Source of the DNA: Candidatus Sulfopaludibacter sp. SbA3
Lineage (GTDB): Bacteria; Acidobacteriota; Vicinamibacteria; Vicinamibacterales; UBA2999
Direction: 5' to 3'
Length of the DNA: 64,000 nucleotides
NCBI GenBank assembly: GCA_945903265.1
Contig: CAMDNQ010000004.1
Location: forward strand, 1 to 64,000
Shown here: in pieces, positions 36,488-45,647 of the stretch
How positions within the stretch are numbered: the first letter of the stretch is position 1
Layout: the number at the start of each line of letters is the position of its first letter
Program-made: the position numbers and the translations under genes
Notes under the pieces: generated by a model
The model's database searches: none
The model's input: the letters and a program-made list of their open reading frames with translations, nothing else
Told to the model about the DNA's origin: nothing

Positions 36488-38659
36488 ATGATTCGGTTTG
36501 AGACGCTCCTCGATACCGTCCGGAGCTACAGCCCGGAGGCGGATCTCGAGCTGTTGCGGAAGGCCTACGTGTTTTCCGCGCTCGAGCACAAGGGCCAGGT
36601 CCGCCAGTCTGGCGAGCCGTACGTCATGCATCCGCTCGAGGTGGCGGCCATCCTCGCCGAGATGAAACTGGACGTCGTGGCGGTCGCAGCCGGCCTGCTC
36701 CATGACGTCGTCGAAGACACGCGCACGACCCCCGCCAGAATCGCCGAGCTGTTCGGCCCGGAAGTCGCCCACGTCGTCGAGGGCGTCACGAAAATCGGGG
36801 CGATTCCGTTCTCGTCCAGCGAGGAACGCCAGGCCGAAAACTTCCGCAAGATGCTCCTCGCGATGGTGGACGACATCCGGGTCATCCTCGTGAAGCTCGC
36901 CGACCGGCTCCACAACATGCGGACGCTGCATCACCTGCCCGAAGATCGCCGCGCGAAGATTGCGCAGGAGACGCTCGATATCTACGCCCCGATCGCCAGC
37001 CGGCTGGGGATGAGCAAGGTCAAGAACGAGCTGGAGGAACTGGCGTTCCGGCACCTCGAGCCCAGGGCCTACCAGGTCCTCAGCTCGAAGGTCGAAGCCA
37101 AACGCACGCAGGCGGAAAAGGTCATCGACGAGCTGACGCGCACGCTGCGCGGAAAGCTCGAAGAGTCTGAAATCCCCGTGATTCAGCTCGATGGGCGGAT
37201 CAAGCGCCTGTACAGCATTCAGCAGAAGATCAAGCGGCAGAAAGTGGATCTGGAGCGCGTCTACGACTTCGTGGCACTCCGGGTCGTGACGGAATCGGTG
37301 AAGGACTGCTACGCGGCGCTCGGCATCATCCACCAGACCTGGTCGCCGGTCCCGGGCCGCATCAAGGACTTCATCGGCATGGCGCGCCCGAACGGCTACC
37401 AGTCGCTGCATACCTCGGTCGTCAGCGAGCACGGGTTCCCGTTCGAGGTGCAAATCCGCACTGAGGAAATGCACCGGCACGCGGAAGAGGGGATTGCGGC
37501 GCACTGGAAATACAAGGAAGGGCGCGTCGGCGCCAATCGCGACGAGCATTACTTCCAGTGGATGCGGCAGATGCTCGAAGTTCAGCATGAGATCCGCGAT
37601 CCGCAGGAGTTCCTGCAGCATCTCAAGGTCGATCTCTATCCGGAGGAGGTCTACATCTTCACGCCCAAGGGCGAGGTGAAGTCACTCCCCAAGGGCGCGA
37701 CGGCGGTCGACTTTGCGTACGCCGTGCACACGGACGTCGGCCATCGCTGCGTCGGCGCCCGGATCAACGGGCGGATGGTGCCGCTGCGAACGCGGCTGCA
37801 GAACGGCGACATCATCGAGATCATCACGCAGACCGGCCATCGGCCGAGCCGCGACTGGCTGAGTTTCGTCGCGACCGCGCGCGCCCGCAGCAAGATCAGG
37901 CATGTCATCCAGTCGGAGGAGCGCGCCCGGAGCATCGAACTGGGCAAACGTCTCTTCGAAAAGGAAGTCCGCCGCTACGGCCTGAATCCCCAGACGATTC
38001 TCGAGAGCGACGACCTCTCGAAATTCGCCTCCGAATACGGCGCGCAGAAGGTCGACGAGCTGCTCACGCACATCGGGTACGGCAAGCTGTCGGCCCGTAC
38101 GGTGCTGCAGAAGGCTGTCGCGCCCGCGCTGCTGAAGGAGAAGCCGCCGGAAAGCGGCGTCGTCTCGGCAGTCAAGCGCGCGTTCCGGTCTGGCGCCGCG
38201 GAGAATCGGATCAAGGTCAGCGGGACCGATGACGTGCTCGTCTTCCGCGCCAAGTGCTGCAATCCCATACGCGGCGAGCGCATCATCGGCTACATCACGC
38301 GCGGCAAAGGCGTCTCGGTCCACTCGTCAAGCTGTCCGAACGTCCTCAATCTGATGTTCGATCCCGACCGCCGGATCGAGGTCGAGTGGGACACGGACGG
38401 CTCGGATCAGGCGCCGTACGCCGTGCGACTGACGATGCAGGTCGAGGACCGGAAGGGGATGCTGGCGGAAATCAGCGCGCGGGTGTCGGACATCAATACC
38501 AACATCACCAACATGGAAGCGCGCACAGGCGGCGATCACCACAACGCGCGCATCGACATGACCGTCGAGATCAAGGACGTAAAGCACCTCGAGCGGGTGA
38601 TCAAGTCGATCAAGGGTGTCGATGGTGTGTTGGGGGTGGAACGAGCCGCGCGAGCTTAA
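36488..38659 (+). CDS. rel: Bifunctional (p)ppGpp synthetase/hydrolase Rel/SpoT
   Basis: About 723 residues. The N-terminal HD hydrolase domain keeps its metal residues (His34, His48, His72-Asp73 in 'GLLHDVVEDT'). The synthetase domain follows with 'GRIKDFIGMARPNGYQSLHTS' in parts and 'EVQIRTEEMHRHAEEGIAAHW'. The regulatory half has a TGS domain ('IFTPKGEVKSLPKGATAVDFAY' region), a zinc-finger-like 'AKCCNPIRGERIIGYI' and a C-terminal ACT domain. Both activities are therefore probably present. It sets stringent-response alarmone levels; a DksA/TraR-like protein lies 2.5 kb downstream. The stop shares TTAA with the convergent ridA. Confidence 0.95.
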   Translation: MIRFETLLDTVRSYSPEADLELLRKAYVFSALEHKGQVRQSGEPYVMHPLEVAAILAEMKLDVVAVAAGLLHDVVEDTRTTPARIAELFGPEVAHVVEGVTKIGAIPFSSSEERQAENFRKMLLAMVDDIRVILVKLADRLHNMRTLHHLPEDRRAKIAQETLDIYAPIASRLGMSKVKNELEELAFRHLEPRAYQVLSSKVEAKRTQAEKVIDELTRTLRGKLEESEIPVIQLDGRIKRLYSIQQKIKRQKVDLERVYDFVALRVVTESVKDCYAALGIIHQTWSPVPGRIKDFIGMARPNGYQSLHTSVVSEHGFPFEVQIRTEEMHRHAEEGIAAHWKYKEGRVGANRDEHYFQWMRQMLEVQHEIRDPQEFLQHLKVDLYPEEVYIFTPKGEVKSLPKGATAVDFAYAVHTDVGHRCVGARINGRMVPLRTRLQNGDIIEIITQTGHRPSRDWLSFVATARARSKIRHVIQSEERARSIELGKRLFEKEVRRYGLNPQTILESDDLSKFASEYGAQKVDELLTHIGYGKLSARTVLQKAVAPALLKEKPPESGVVSAVKRAFRSGAAENRIKVSGTDDVLVFRAKCCNPIRGERIIGYITRGKGVSVHSSSCPNVLNLMFDPDRRIEVEWDTDGSDQAPYAVRLTMQVEDRKGMLAEISARVSDINTNITNMEARTGGDHHNARIDMTVEIKDVKHLERVIKSIKGVDGVLGVERAARA

Positions 38660-39036
38660 GGGAGGACCGCGATCGCGTCGATCTCGATGCGTGCGTCGCG
38701 GGGCAGCCGTGCCACCTGCACCGTCGACCGGGCGGGCGGCGGATCCGTCACGAACTTCGCGTAGCTCTCGTTCATTGCCGCGAAGTCATTCATGTCCATC
38801 AGAAACACGGTCGTCCGTACGACGTGCCCGAAGCCGGCTCCAGCCGCCTTGAGCAGGGTGCCGATGTTGCGCATCACCTGATCCGTCTGCGCGGCGATGT
38901 CGCCGGTCACGACGGTTCCGGTCTCCGCGTTGAAGGGGATCTGGCCCGAAATGAACAGGAGGTTGCCCGCGCGAATCACGGGCGAGTAGGGTCCGATAGC
39001 GCGCGGCGCACCGGGCGCCGCAATCGCTTCCCGCAC
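38656..39036 (-). CDS. ridA: RidA family reactive-intermediate deaminase
   Basis: About 126 residues. RidA enzymes hydrolyse reactive enamines and imines released by PLP enzymes. Motifs are 'APRAIGPYSPVIRAGNLLF', 'SGQIPFNAETG' and the Arg of 'PPARSTVQVARLPRDARIEI', which binds the substrate carboxylate. The GTG at 39036 lies two bases after the rpmB stop. An upstream in-frame start would overlap rpmB heavily and add a non-homologous tail. Confidence 0.92.
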   Translation of the reverse strand: MREAIAAPGAPRAIGPYSPVIRAGNLLFISGQIPFNAETGTVVTGDIAAQTDQVMRNIGTLLKAAGAGFGHVVRTTVFLMDMNDFAAMNESYAKFVTDPPPARSTVQVARLPRDARIEIDAIAVLP

Positions 39037-39038
39037 GG

Positions 39039-39230
39039 TCAGGCTGCCTTTACGACCTTGCCGCTGCGCAGGCATCGGGTGCACACGCGAATCTTCCGCG
39101 TGGCGCCGTTGATGAGCGCGCGGACCGCCTGGAGGTTCGGCTCGAACCGCCGCGGACTGACGTTATGCGCGTGAGACACGGTCCGTCCCACGACCGGTCC
39201 CTTTCCGCAGATTTCACACCGTTTTGCCAT
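39039..39230 (-). CDS. rpmB: 50S ribosomal protein L28, zinc-binding form
   Basis: 63 residues. 'MAKRCEICGKGPVVGRTVSHAH' region and 'TRKIRVCTRCLRSGKV' carry two CXXC pairs, the zinc-binding (C+) form of L28. AGGAAAGG precedes the ATG, and a TACAAT box lies at 39264-39269 on the minus strand. It is co-transcribed with ridA. Confidence 0.96.
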   Translation of the reverse strand: MAKRCEICGKGPVVGRTVSHAHNVSPRRFEPNLQAVRALINGATRKIRVCTRCLRSGKVVKAA

Positions 39231-39276
39231 ACTGTCCGGCCTTTCCTGAGAGGGCGAAACTCGAATTGTAACAGTT

Positions 39277-39915
39277 CTAGGGGAGGATCAGCGACCCCGA
39301 GGGCGAAGGCGCTGGCTGGGGCTCCGGAGTCGCGGTCTCCTGCAGCAGGCGCCCCACCAGGTCCAGATAGACCCGGTCGCCTTCTCCCGCGGTCGCGACG
39401 GAGCGGCCGCCCTGCTCGATCGCGCGGAGCGCGATGGCCGCCTCGCGGTCGTACACCGTCCCCCCCTGCTCTCGAATCTGCGTCAGCCGCGTTGACAGCA
39501 CGTCCGCCAGGGATTGCGCGGGGAGTGACGCGGGACGGTGATCGTAAATGACACCCCGCGCGGCGGTTTCAAGCGTCGCGGCGAACGACGCTGCCGCCTC
39601 CGCGACATCCGTATCCACAAGCCGCGCGAAGCCCTCGGGCCGATGCTGCGCAATCAGCGAGTGAAACAGAAAGAACAGCTGGTACTGCCGCTCGGTGAGG
39701 TGGCGAATCGTGGGAAGCAACCGCGCGACGTCGCGCTCCTGCTGACGGCGTACGACGGCGGCCGGGTGCTCCCGCGCGCTCGCGAGGTACGCGCAGTCAC
39801 TGGGACACTGGATGTCGATGCGACGCTTCGTGCCGCAGCAGACGGTGCAGATTGCGCGCCCGAGCGCAGGACAGTCGCGTCGTGCCTTTCCGCGGCCGCA
39901 GCTCGGACAGACCAT
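39277..39915 (-). CDS. Conserved-looking protein with an eight-cysteine zinc cluster
   Basis: About 212 residues. The first 41 residues hold eight cysteines (3, 6, 15, 23, 26, 27, 37, 41) in 'CPSCGRGKARRDCP', 'ICTVCCGTKRR' and 'CPSDCAYL', which should bind one or two zinc ions. The rest is mostly helical, and the C-terminus is Pro-rich. I do not recognise the family; a nucleic-acid-binding or scaffold role is a guess. The ATG at 39915 is five bases after TATACT, so the mRNA is probably leaderless; an upstream TTG frame crosses the promoter. It is divergent from the unknown gene at 40011. Confidence 0.75.
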   Translation of the reverse strand: MVCPSCGRGKARRDCPALGRAICTVCCGTKRRIDIQCPSDCAYLASAREHPAAVVRRQQERDVARLLPTIRHLTERQYQLFFLFHSLIAQHRPEGFARLVDTDVAEAAASFAATLETAARGVIYDHRPASLPAQSLADVLSTRLTQIREQGGTVYDREAAIALRAIEQGGRSVATAGEGDRVYLDLVGRLLQETATPEPQPAPSPSGSLILP

Positions 39916-39920
39916 TCCCC

Positions 39921-39928
39921 AGTATAAT
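39921..39928. promoter_or_regulatory. Bidirectional -10 region AGTATAAT
   Basis: On the plus strand TATAAT (39923-39928) suits the gene at 40011, with a leader of about 75 bases. On the minus strand TATACT (39921-39926) lies five bases before the ATG at 39915. The same eight-base core occurs at 900-907. Confidence 0.6.
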
Positions 39929-40010
39929 CCCGCCAAATATTCAGCTTTTCATCGGAATAGGCTTTGCACTCCCGCCCCACGAGAGGTTGCAGACGGATTG
40001 CTGGAGGGCT

Positions 40011-40592
40011 ATGGACGAAGCGATTCGCAAAGAAACGCCGACTGAGTATTTCCGGGAGCTGGTTGAATCCGCCATCCAGCGCCAGCATCTGAATACGCGC
40101 GAGGTCACGTCGTTTTACCTGGTGAATCTCCTCGCCGGTTTCATCCACTGCGATCGATCCGGACCCGACGACGACGAGGCGCTGGGCGTGCGCTTTGTTA
40201 AAGCGCTCGGCACCGCGGGAGCGCGGCAGCGCTATGAGCTGCGGCATGTGGGGGATCAGTCGTTGTTCATCTCCGGCTTCTTCTCGGACAGTCTCCACCG
40301 CAGTCTCGTTGACATCGACTACTACATTCAGCTCGGGGAGCAGGCGTATGGGTCGCTGGCGCGCACGAGCGACCCCGCGTTCGGCGATGTGTTCGACGAA
40401 CTGGCTGGAAAGTTCACCGCCTTCGTCGACGTCCTGGGCGACGTGAGCGAGCGCACGGCGCTGACGTCCAATACCGACCTTCTGCGCCTCTATGAACGGT
40501 GGGCGCGGACCGGCAGCCGCCGGAGCGCGGACCTTCTCGCCGAGCGCGGAATCGTCCCCGTCGCACCTGTCCGACAGCGATTCATTCAGTAA
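40011..40592 (+). CDS. Protein of unknown function
   Basis: About 193 residues, predicted soluble and largely helical. Segments such as 'EVTSFYLVNLLAGFIHCD', 'QRYELRHVGDQSLFISGFF' and 'VDIDYYIQLGEQAYGSLA' look like a conserved family, but I cannot name it. GGAGG lies close to the ATG at 40011. It is divergent from the zinc-cluster protein and precedes a long structured intergenic region. It may be linked in function to its divergent neighbour. Confidence 0.72.
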   Translation: MDEAIRKETPTEYFRELVESAIQRQHLNTREVTSFYLVNLLAGFIHCDRSGPDDDEALGVRFVKALGTAGARQRYELRHVGDQSLFISGFFSDSLHRSLVDIDYYIQLGEQAYGSLARTSDPAFGDVFDELAGKFTAFVDVLGDVSERTALTSNTDLLRLYERWARTGSRRSADLLAERGIVPVAPVRQRFIQ

Positions 40593-41151
40593 CGGCGTCG
40601 ACGCGGCCGATTTCACGCGGCAATATCTACAAAGTGTAGATATTTAGACGCACAAGCGTCTGAGCGCCGAATCCTCCCTGGGAATCGCCTGGGATGCTGA
40701 CCGCCTGGGCCAGCGGTCCACTCTTAGAGCAGATCACAGAAGTCCTTTCAGGGCAGAACGTTATGGATGAGCCATACCGACGGATGATCGGCTGATCCGG
40801 CGTGGCTTCGCCAACACCAAGGTGATGTTGAACAGCCACAGTCAGCCTCAGAAGATGTCCCCATCAAGTGACGCATGCGAATCGAAGACTCCCGGTTCGA
40901 ATGCAGCGTCTAACGGAGTAGCGCCGCAGGGCGAGGAACCATCAGCCTTAGGCAGACAGCCGCAAGTGATACCAGACGCGTGGCTTAGCCATTAGGCATG
41001 ACGGGGTGTTGGCTCTGATCGTGATAGACGACCATGGTGGTTCCCCGATGGGTCGCGAAACGAGGTCTCATCGGCATCCTAGTTGCAATAGGGCGCACGC
41101 ATAACAGCCACCCCGGTATCTGGGAGTGGCGCGGAAGGAGCGGCAGGCATC
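40593..41151. other. Structured intergenic region, candidate non-coding RNA or long leader
   Basis: About 560 bases without a credible protein gene and visibly less GC-rich than the genes around it. It opens with two perfect adjacent hairpins: AATATCTACA-AAG-TGTAGATATT near 40621-40643, then AGACGC-ACAA-GCGTCT. Toward the end are a CCGATG...CATCGG stem (near 41046-41075) and a GCCAC...GTGGC hairpin just before the ribosome-binding site of the DksA-like gene. A T-loop-like GGTTCGAATGC occurs near 40894, but no tRNA stem closes it. It does not match RNase P, tmRNA, SRP RNA or riboswitches that I can recall. It could be an independent RNA or a leader of the downstream gene. Confidence 0.5.
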
Positions 41152-41598
41152 ATGGCGACGACTAAGAAAACGAAAGCACCGGTGAAGTCCCGGTACGAAG
41201 AGCTGAAGCAGATGCTCGAAGACCGCCGCCGCGAGCTGATGAGCGACGTGCAGGGCCGTATGCGCGACGTGCGGGCGGATGGTACCAAGGACCGTGAAGT
41301 GTACGACCAGGGCGAGAGCTCCGAAGTCGACATCCAGGAGGACATCGAGTTCGCGCTGATCCAGATGAAGTCGGAAACCCTCATCAAGATCAACGAGGCG
41401 ATCCGGCGCCTGGAAGACCACACGTACGGGAATTGTTTCGAGTGCGGCGACGAAATCGCCGAGGCGCGGCTGCGCGCGCTGCCATTCGCGGTCCGCTGCA
41501 AGGATTGCGAAGAGGCACGTGAGAACGCGGAACAGCGGGAGCGGATGCAGGCTCGCAAGAGCGGCTCCTCGTCGTTGTTTTTCGACATGTCGAGCTAA
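41152..41598 (+). CDS. DksA/TraR-family zinc-finger protein
   Basis: About 148 residues. A long N-terminal coiled coil ('YEELKQMLEDRRRELMSDVQ' onward) is followed by the C4 zinc finger 'YGNCFECGDEIAEARLRALP' with its second pair in 'VRCKDCEEA'. DksA-type proteins enter the RNA polymerase secondary channel and work with ppGpp. AAGGAG precedes the ATG. The long structured leader suggests post-transcriptional control. It is followed by hairpins before lon. Confidence 0.9.
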   Translation: MATTKKTKAPVKSRYEELKQMLEDRRRELMSDVQGRMRDVRADGTKDREVYDQGESSEVDIQEDIEFALIQMKSETLIKINEAIRRLEDHTYGNCFECGDEIAEARLRALPFAVRCKDCEEARENAEQRERMQARKSGSSSLFFDMSS

Positions 41599-41605
41599 GA
41601 ATCGT

Positions 41606-41681
41606 TCGGACCATTCGGTCCGTGCGTAAGCGTGCTTATCGTTGAGAGGGCGGCCCATATGTGGCCGCCCTTTCTGTTTTT
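41606..41681 (+). terminator. Three hairpins ending in a terminator directly before lon
   Basis: In order: CGGACC-ATTC-GGTCCG, TAAGC-GT-GCTTA, and the nine-base stem AGGGCGGCC / GGCCGCCCT followed by TTTCTGTTTTT. The last is a good intrinsic terminator (41647-41681). The lon start codon lies only 11 bases after its U-tract, so lon mRNA must read through it or start within this region. An attenuator is possible. Confidence 0.7.
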
Positions 41682-41692
41682 CGGAGCTACAG

Positions 41693-44125
41693 ATGAGCGA
41701 GCGTGAGGAGCCTGTCGAGCTGAGCGAAGTGCCCGCCGGGGAGCGCACCGTCGTGATTCCAGACGAGCTGCCGATTCTGCCCCTCCGGGACACCGTCCTC
41801 TTCCCCAACTCGTTCATGCCGCTCGCCGTGGCGCGCGAAAGCTCGGTGAGGCTGATCGACGAAGCGATTTCCGGCGGCATGGTCATCGGCGTCTTCACGC
41901 AGCGCGACGCCTCCGTCGAAGAGCCGCAGAAGGGCGACCTGTACGAGGTCGGAACCGCAAGCCATATCCACAAGATGTTCAAGCTGCCCGACGGCAGCCT
42001 GCGCCTCATCGTGCAGGGCCTCTCACGGCTGACGCTCGACGAGGTGACGGCCACGCGACCGTATCTGCGGGGGCGCGCCAGGGCAGCCGCGGAGACGGTC
42101 AGTGAGGCGGACCACCTCGAAATCGACGCGCTCCTCCGCAACATCAAGACGAACTTCCAGAAGGTCGTGTCGCTGTCGCCGCTCCTCTCGGATGACTTGC
42201 AGACCCTGGCCGCTAACATCACTGACGCGGGCCGCCTCGCGGACTTCATCGCCTCGAGTCTCACGACCATCGACACCGTCGTGAAACAGGAAGTGCTGGA
42301 GACGCTGGATGTGCGGGCGCGGATGGACAGCCTGAACAGAATCCTGATCAAGGAGCTCGAGGTCCTGGAGCTCGGGTCCAAGATCCAGTCGCAGGTGCAG
42401 TCGGAAGTCGGAAAGAACCAGCGCGAATACTTTCTGCGCGAGCAGATGAAGGCGATTCAGAAGGAGCTGGGGGAGTCCGACGATCAGACGAAGGACGTCG
42501 AAGAGTTCCAGCAGAAAATCGAGGCCTCCGGCATGCCGGAAGCCGTACGCAAGGAAGCGCAGCGCGAGCTCGAGCGGCTCGCGAAGATGCCCGTGGCGGC
42601 GGCGGAGTACACCGTCAGCCGCACGTATCTCGACTGGCTCGTGACACTGCCCTGGGAGAAGCGGACCGAGGAGAGCATCGACCTGAAGCTCACGAAGCAG
42701 GTGCTCGACGCCGAGCATACGGGCCTCGAAAAGGCGAAGGACCGGATCCTCGAATATCTCGCCGTCCGAAAGCTCAACCCCGAGGTCAAGGGTCCGATCC
42801 TGTGTTTCGTCGGCCCTCCCGGCGTCGGCAAGACGTCGCTGGCCCGATCGATTGCCGAGTCGCTGTCCCGTAAATTCGTGCGCGTGTCGCTCGGCGGCAT
42901 GCGCGACGAGGCCGAGATTCGCGGACACCGGCGCACGTATATCGGTGCCCTGCCCGGGCAGATCATTCAGGGACTGCGCCGCGCGGAGTCGAAGAATCCG
43001 GTGTTTATCCTCGATGAGATCGACAAGCTCGGCTCTGACTTCCGGGGAGATCCCGCGTCGGCATTGCTCGAGGTGCTCGACCCGGAACAGAACTCAACCT
43101 TTCGGGATCACTATCTCGACGTCGCATTCGACTTGTCTGAAGTGCTGTTCATCACCACGGCGAATGTGCTCGACCCCGTGCCCCCCGCACTGCGCGACCG
43201 CATGGAGGTCCTCGAAATCCCCGGCTATACGGAAGAGGAGAAGCTGGCCATCGCGCGCGAGCACCTGGTGGAAAAGCAGGTCGCCAACCACGGCCTGAAG
43301 CCGGACGAGATAGTGATCACGGACGCCGCGATTGGCACCGTGATACGCGGCTATACACGGGAAGCGGGCGTGCGCAATCTGGAACGCGAGATTGCCGCGC
43401 TCTGCCGCAAGGCCGCCCGCCGCCGGGCCGAAGGAGATCTGGCATCGCTGACGGTGACGCCAGCCGTGGTGCAAGAGATGCTCGGCGCGCCGACGTTCCT
43501 CGACGAGGAGATGCAGGAACGCACGAAGGAGCCCGGCGTGGCCATCGGCCTCGCATGGACGCCAGCGGGCGGTGATGTCCTGTTCATCGAGGCGTCCAGG
43601 ATGCCTGGAACGGGAACCCTCACGCTGACGGGTCAGCTGGGCGAAGTCATGAAGGAATCGGCGCGCGCCGCGCTCTCATGGTTCCGCGCGCATGCGGCCG
43701 CGTACGGCGCCGATCCGGATTTTTTCAAGAACGCCGAAATTCACCTGCACGTGCCTTCTGGTGCGATCCCGAAGGACGGTCCCTCCGCCGGCGTCACCAT
43801 CGCGGCGGCGCTCGCGTCCGAGATCACCCGTCGCCCGGTGCGCGGCGACATCGCCATGACAGGCGAGATTACGCTCTCGGGGCGCGTGCTGCCCGTCGGC
43901 GGCATCAAGGAAAAGGTGCTTGCGGCGCGGCGGGCCGGGATCCGTGAAGTGATTCTGCCGCGGCAGAACGAGAAGAATGTCAACGAGGACCTGACCGAGG
44001 AACTGCGGAAGGAGCTGACGATCCACTTCGTGCAAAGCGTCGACGAAGTGTTGCTTCTTGCGTTAACCCCGGCCGCGAAGGCGTCCGGGGACAAGAAGAA
44101 CCGGGTCCAGCCCAGGGTCCAGTAG
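41693..44125 (+). CDS. lon: ATP-dependent protease Lon
   Basis: About 810 residues. N-terminal LON substrate-binding domain ('[21 protein letters not shown]' region), AAA+ domain with '[18 protein letters not shown]' and '[10 protein letters not shown]', and the protease domain with catalytic Ser in '[17 protein letters not shown]' and Lys in '[14 protein letters not shown]'. It degrades damaged and regulatory proteins. The ATG at 41693 has GGAG seven bases upstream. Longer in-frame starts run into the terminator hairpin. Confidence 0.97.
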   Translation: MSEREEPVELSEVPAGERTVVIPDELPILPLRDTVLFPNSFMPLAVARESSVRLIDEAISGGMVIGVFTQRDASVEEPQKGDLYEVGTASHIHKMFKLPDGSLRLIVQGLSRLTLDEVTATRPYLRGRARAAAETVSEADHLEIDALLRNIKTNFQKVVSLSPLLSDDLQTLAANITDAGRLADFIASSLTTIDTVVKQEVLETLDVRARMDSLNRILIKELEVLELGSKIQSQVQSEVGKNQREYFLREQMKAIQKELGESDDQTKDVEEFQQKIEASGMPEAVRKEAQRELERLAKMPVAAAEYTVSRTYLDWLVTLPWEKRTEESIDLKLTKQVLDAEHTGLEKAKDRILEYLAVRKLNPEVKGPILCFVGPPGVGKTSLARSIAESLSRKFVRVSLGGMRDEAEIRGHRRTYIGALPGQIIQGLRRAESKNPVFILDEIDKLGSDFRGDPASALLEVLDPEQNSTFRDHYLDVAFDLSEVLFITTANVLDPVPPALRDRMEVLEIPGYTEEEKLAIAREHLVEKQVANHGLKPDEIVITDAAIGTVIRGYTREAGVRNLEREIAALCRKAARRRAEGDLASLTVTPAVVQEMLGAPTFLDEEMQERTKEPGVAIGLAWTPAGGDVLFIEASRMPGTGTLTLTGQLGEVMKESARAALSWFRAHAAAYGADPDFFKNAEIHLHVPSGAIPKDGPSAGVTIAAALASEITRRPVRGDIAMTGEITLSGRVLPVGGIKEKVLAARRAGIREVILPRQNEKNVNEDLTEELRKELTIHFVQSVDEVLLLALTPAAKASGDKKNRVQPRVQ

Positions 44126-44134
44126 CGCGCAGGA

Positions 44135-44686
44135 TCAGCCGGCGCGTTCGATCAGCGCCAGCGCAGCCACCGTCTTCATATCGATGATCTCCCCCGAGGC
44201 GATCATCGTCCGGATCGCATCGACCGGAAACGGCCGCGCGTCGATATCTTCATCCTCATCCTGTTCGGCACGCGCGTCGTCCGCGCCCGGGGGACGCAAC
44301 CCGGTCGCGCGGAAGAGATGCATTTCCTCGTCGCAGTAGCCGGGCGTCGGAAACAGGCTGGCGAGCGGCTCGAGCGACGCGGGAATCAGGCCGATTTCTT
44401 CCTGGCATTCGCGGGCGGCCGCAGCCGCGGGCACTTCGCCCGTCTTGAGGCTGCCCGCCGGCAGCTCCCATACCCACCGCTCGATCGCATGGCGATACTG
44501 CCGGACAAGGATGATCTCTCCGGCGTCGTTCACGGGTACCAGCACGACCGAGCCAGGATGCCGGATGATCTCGGCGTCGAGGCGATGGCCGCGCGGCAGC
44601 GTGATGGACTCGACGCTCACGCTGAAGATGCGGCCCTGGAACGCCTTCCGAATCTGCGTCGGGACGACTGGCTCAGTCTTCGTCAT
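44135..44686 (-). CDS. Nudix hydrolase, ADP-ribose pyrophosphatase type
   Basis: About 183 residues. The full Nudix box GX5EX7REUXEEXGU is visible as '[16 protein letters not shown]' plus 'CQEEIGL'. '[19 protein letters not shown]' and '[13 protein letters not shown]' are typical of ADP-sugar pyrophosphatases. An acidic insertion (Asp/Glu-rich '[12 protein letters not shown]') is unusual but plausible. The ATG at 44686 overlaps the end of rluD by 14 bases, so it is the last gene of the ileS-lspA-lgt-rluD run. Confidence 0.9.
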   Translation of the reverse strand: MTKTEPVVPTQIRKAFQGRIFSVSVESITLPRGHRLDAEIIRHPGSVVLVPVNDAGEIILVRQYRHAIERWVWELPAGSLKTGEVPAAAAARECQEEIGLIPASLEPLASLFPTPGYCDEEMHLFRATGLRPPGADDARAEQDEDEDIDARPFPVDAIRTMIASGEIIDMKTVAALALIERAG

Positions 44687-45647
44687 CGTCTTTCCACCCC
44701 GGAAGCTCCTCCAGGATCTCCATGAGATCGGCGGGCATAGGCGCGATGAACTCCATCCGGCGGCCGTCGCCCGGGTGCGAGAACGCCAGTCTCTCCGCAT
44801 GGAGGAAGGGGCGTTCGAGCCGCTGCAGCGCGCGCAGATCGCCCGGGATCCTCCGGCGCAGTCCGCCGTACACCGAGTCGCCGACGATGGGGTGGCCGAT
44901 CGCACTGAGGTGCACGCGGATCTGGTGCGTACGCCCTGTGTGGATGGCGACCTGGCAGAGCGTCACGCCGTCCATGTGATGCGCGCGCGTGATCCGGGTC
45001 ACCGCCTCGCGCGCGTGGCGCGCCCGCGCCGACATCTTCTGCCGATGCACCGGGTCGCGCCCGATGGCGGCGTCGATCCGCCGGCCCGCCTGGACCACGC
45101 CCCATACGAGCGCCACGTATTCCTTTTCCACTTCGCGATCGTGAAACTGCCGGGAGAGCTCCTGGTGCGCGGCGTCATTCTTCGCGATGACCATGACCCC
45201 CGACGTTCCACGATCGAGGCGATGCACGATCCCGGGCCGTGTCTCGCCACCCACGCCGCTCAGGTCGCCGATGTGATGCAGGAGCGCGTTCACCAGCGTG
45301 CCCGAGGCATGTCCCGCACCCGGATGAACGACCATCCCCGCCGGCTTGTTGAGGACCGCCAGATCGGAGTCCTGATACAGGATGTCGACAGGCAGCGCCT
45401 CCGGGGCGAGGTCCGACGGCCGGGGTTCGGGCAGATCGACCGAAATGCGATCGTCCGGCCGCACGGCGTAGTTGGTGCGGGTGACAGCGGCGGCGTCCTT
45501 CTGCCCCCGCTGAACGGCGACACGGCCGTCAGTAATCAGCTGCTGGATCTGCGATCGGGACTTTTCGAGGACCGAGACCAGGAACCGATCGAGGCGCTGG
45601 CTGTCGAAGTCGGACGGGACGACGAGTTCAATGGCCACACCCCTCAA
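44673..45647 (-). CDS. rluD: 23S rRNA pseudouridine synthase, RluD family
   Basis: About 324 residues. An N-terminal S4 RNA-binding domain ('QRLDRFLVSVLEKSRSQIQQL') precedes the catalytic domain with 'GIVHRLDRGTSGVMVIAKND' (catalytic Asp) and 'HTGRTHQIRVHLSAIGHPI'. The substrate positions are inferred by family. A TTG at 45647 overlaps the lgt stop as TTGA; a GTG at 45638 is also possible. Confidence 0.92.
   Translation of the reverse strand: MRGVAIELVVPSDFDSQRLDRFLVSVLEKSRSQIQQLITDGRVAVQRGQKDAAAVTRTNYAVRPDDRISVDLPEPRPSDLAPEALPVDILYQDSDLAVLNKPAGMVVHPGAGHASGTLVNALLHHIGDLSGVGGETRPGIVHRLDRGTSGVMVIAKNDAAHQELSRQFHDREVEKEYVALVWGVVQAGRRIDAAIGRDPVHRQKMSARARHAREAVTRITRAHHMDGVTLCQVAIHTGRTHQIRVHLSAIGHPIVGDSVYGGLRRRIPGDLRALQRLERPFLHAERLAFSHPGDGRRMEFIAPMPADLMEILEELPGWKDDDED

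Noticed and set aside
40627-40839. 70-codon minus-strand frame in the structured intergenic region
   Set aside because: No start signal and no recognisable features. The region looks like RNA or spacer rather than protein.
40885-40905. T-loop-like GGTTCGAATGC, possible tRNA or tmRNA
   Set aside because: The five bases on each side do not pair, no acceptor or D arm is found, and no tmRNA tag frame is visible.
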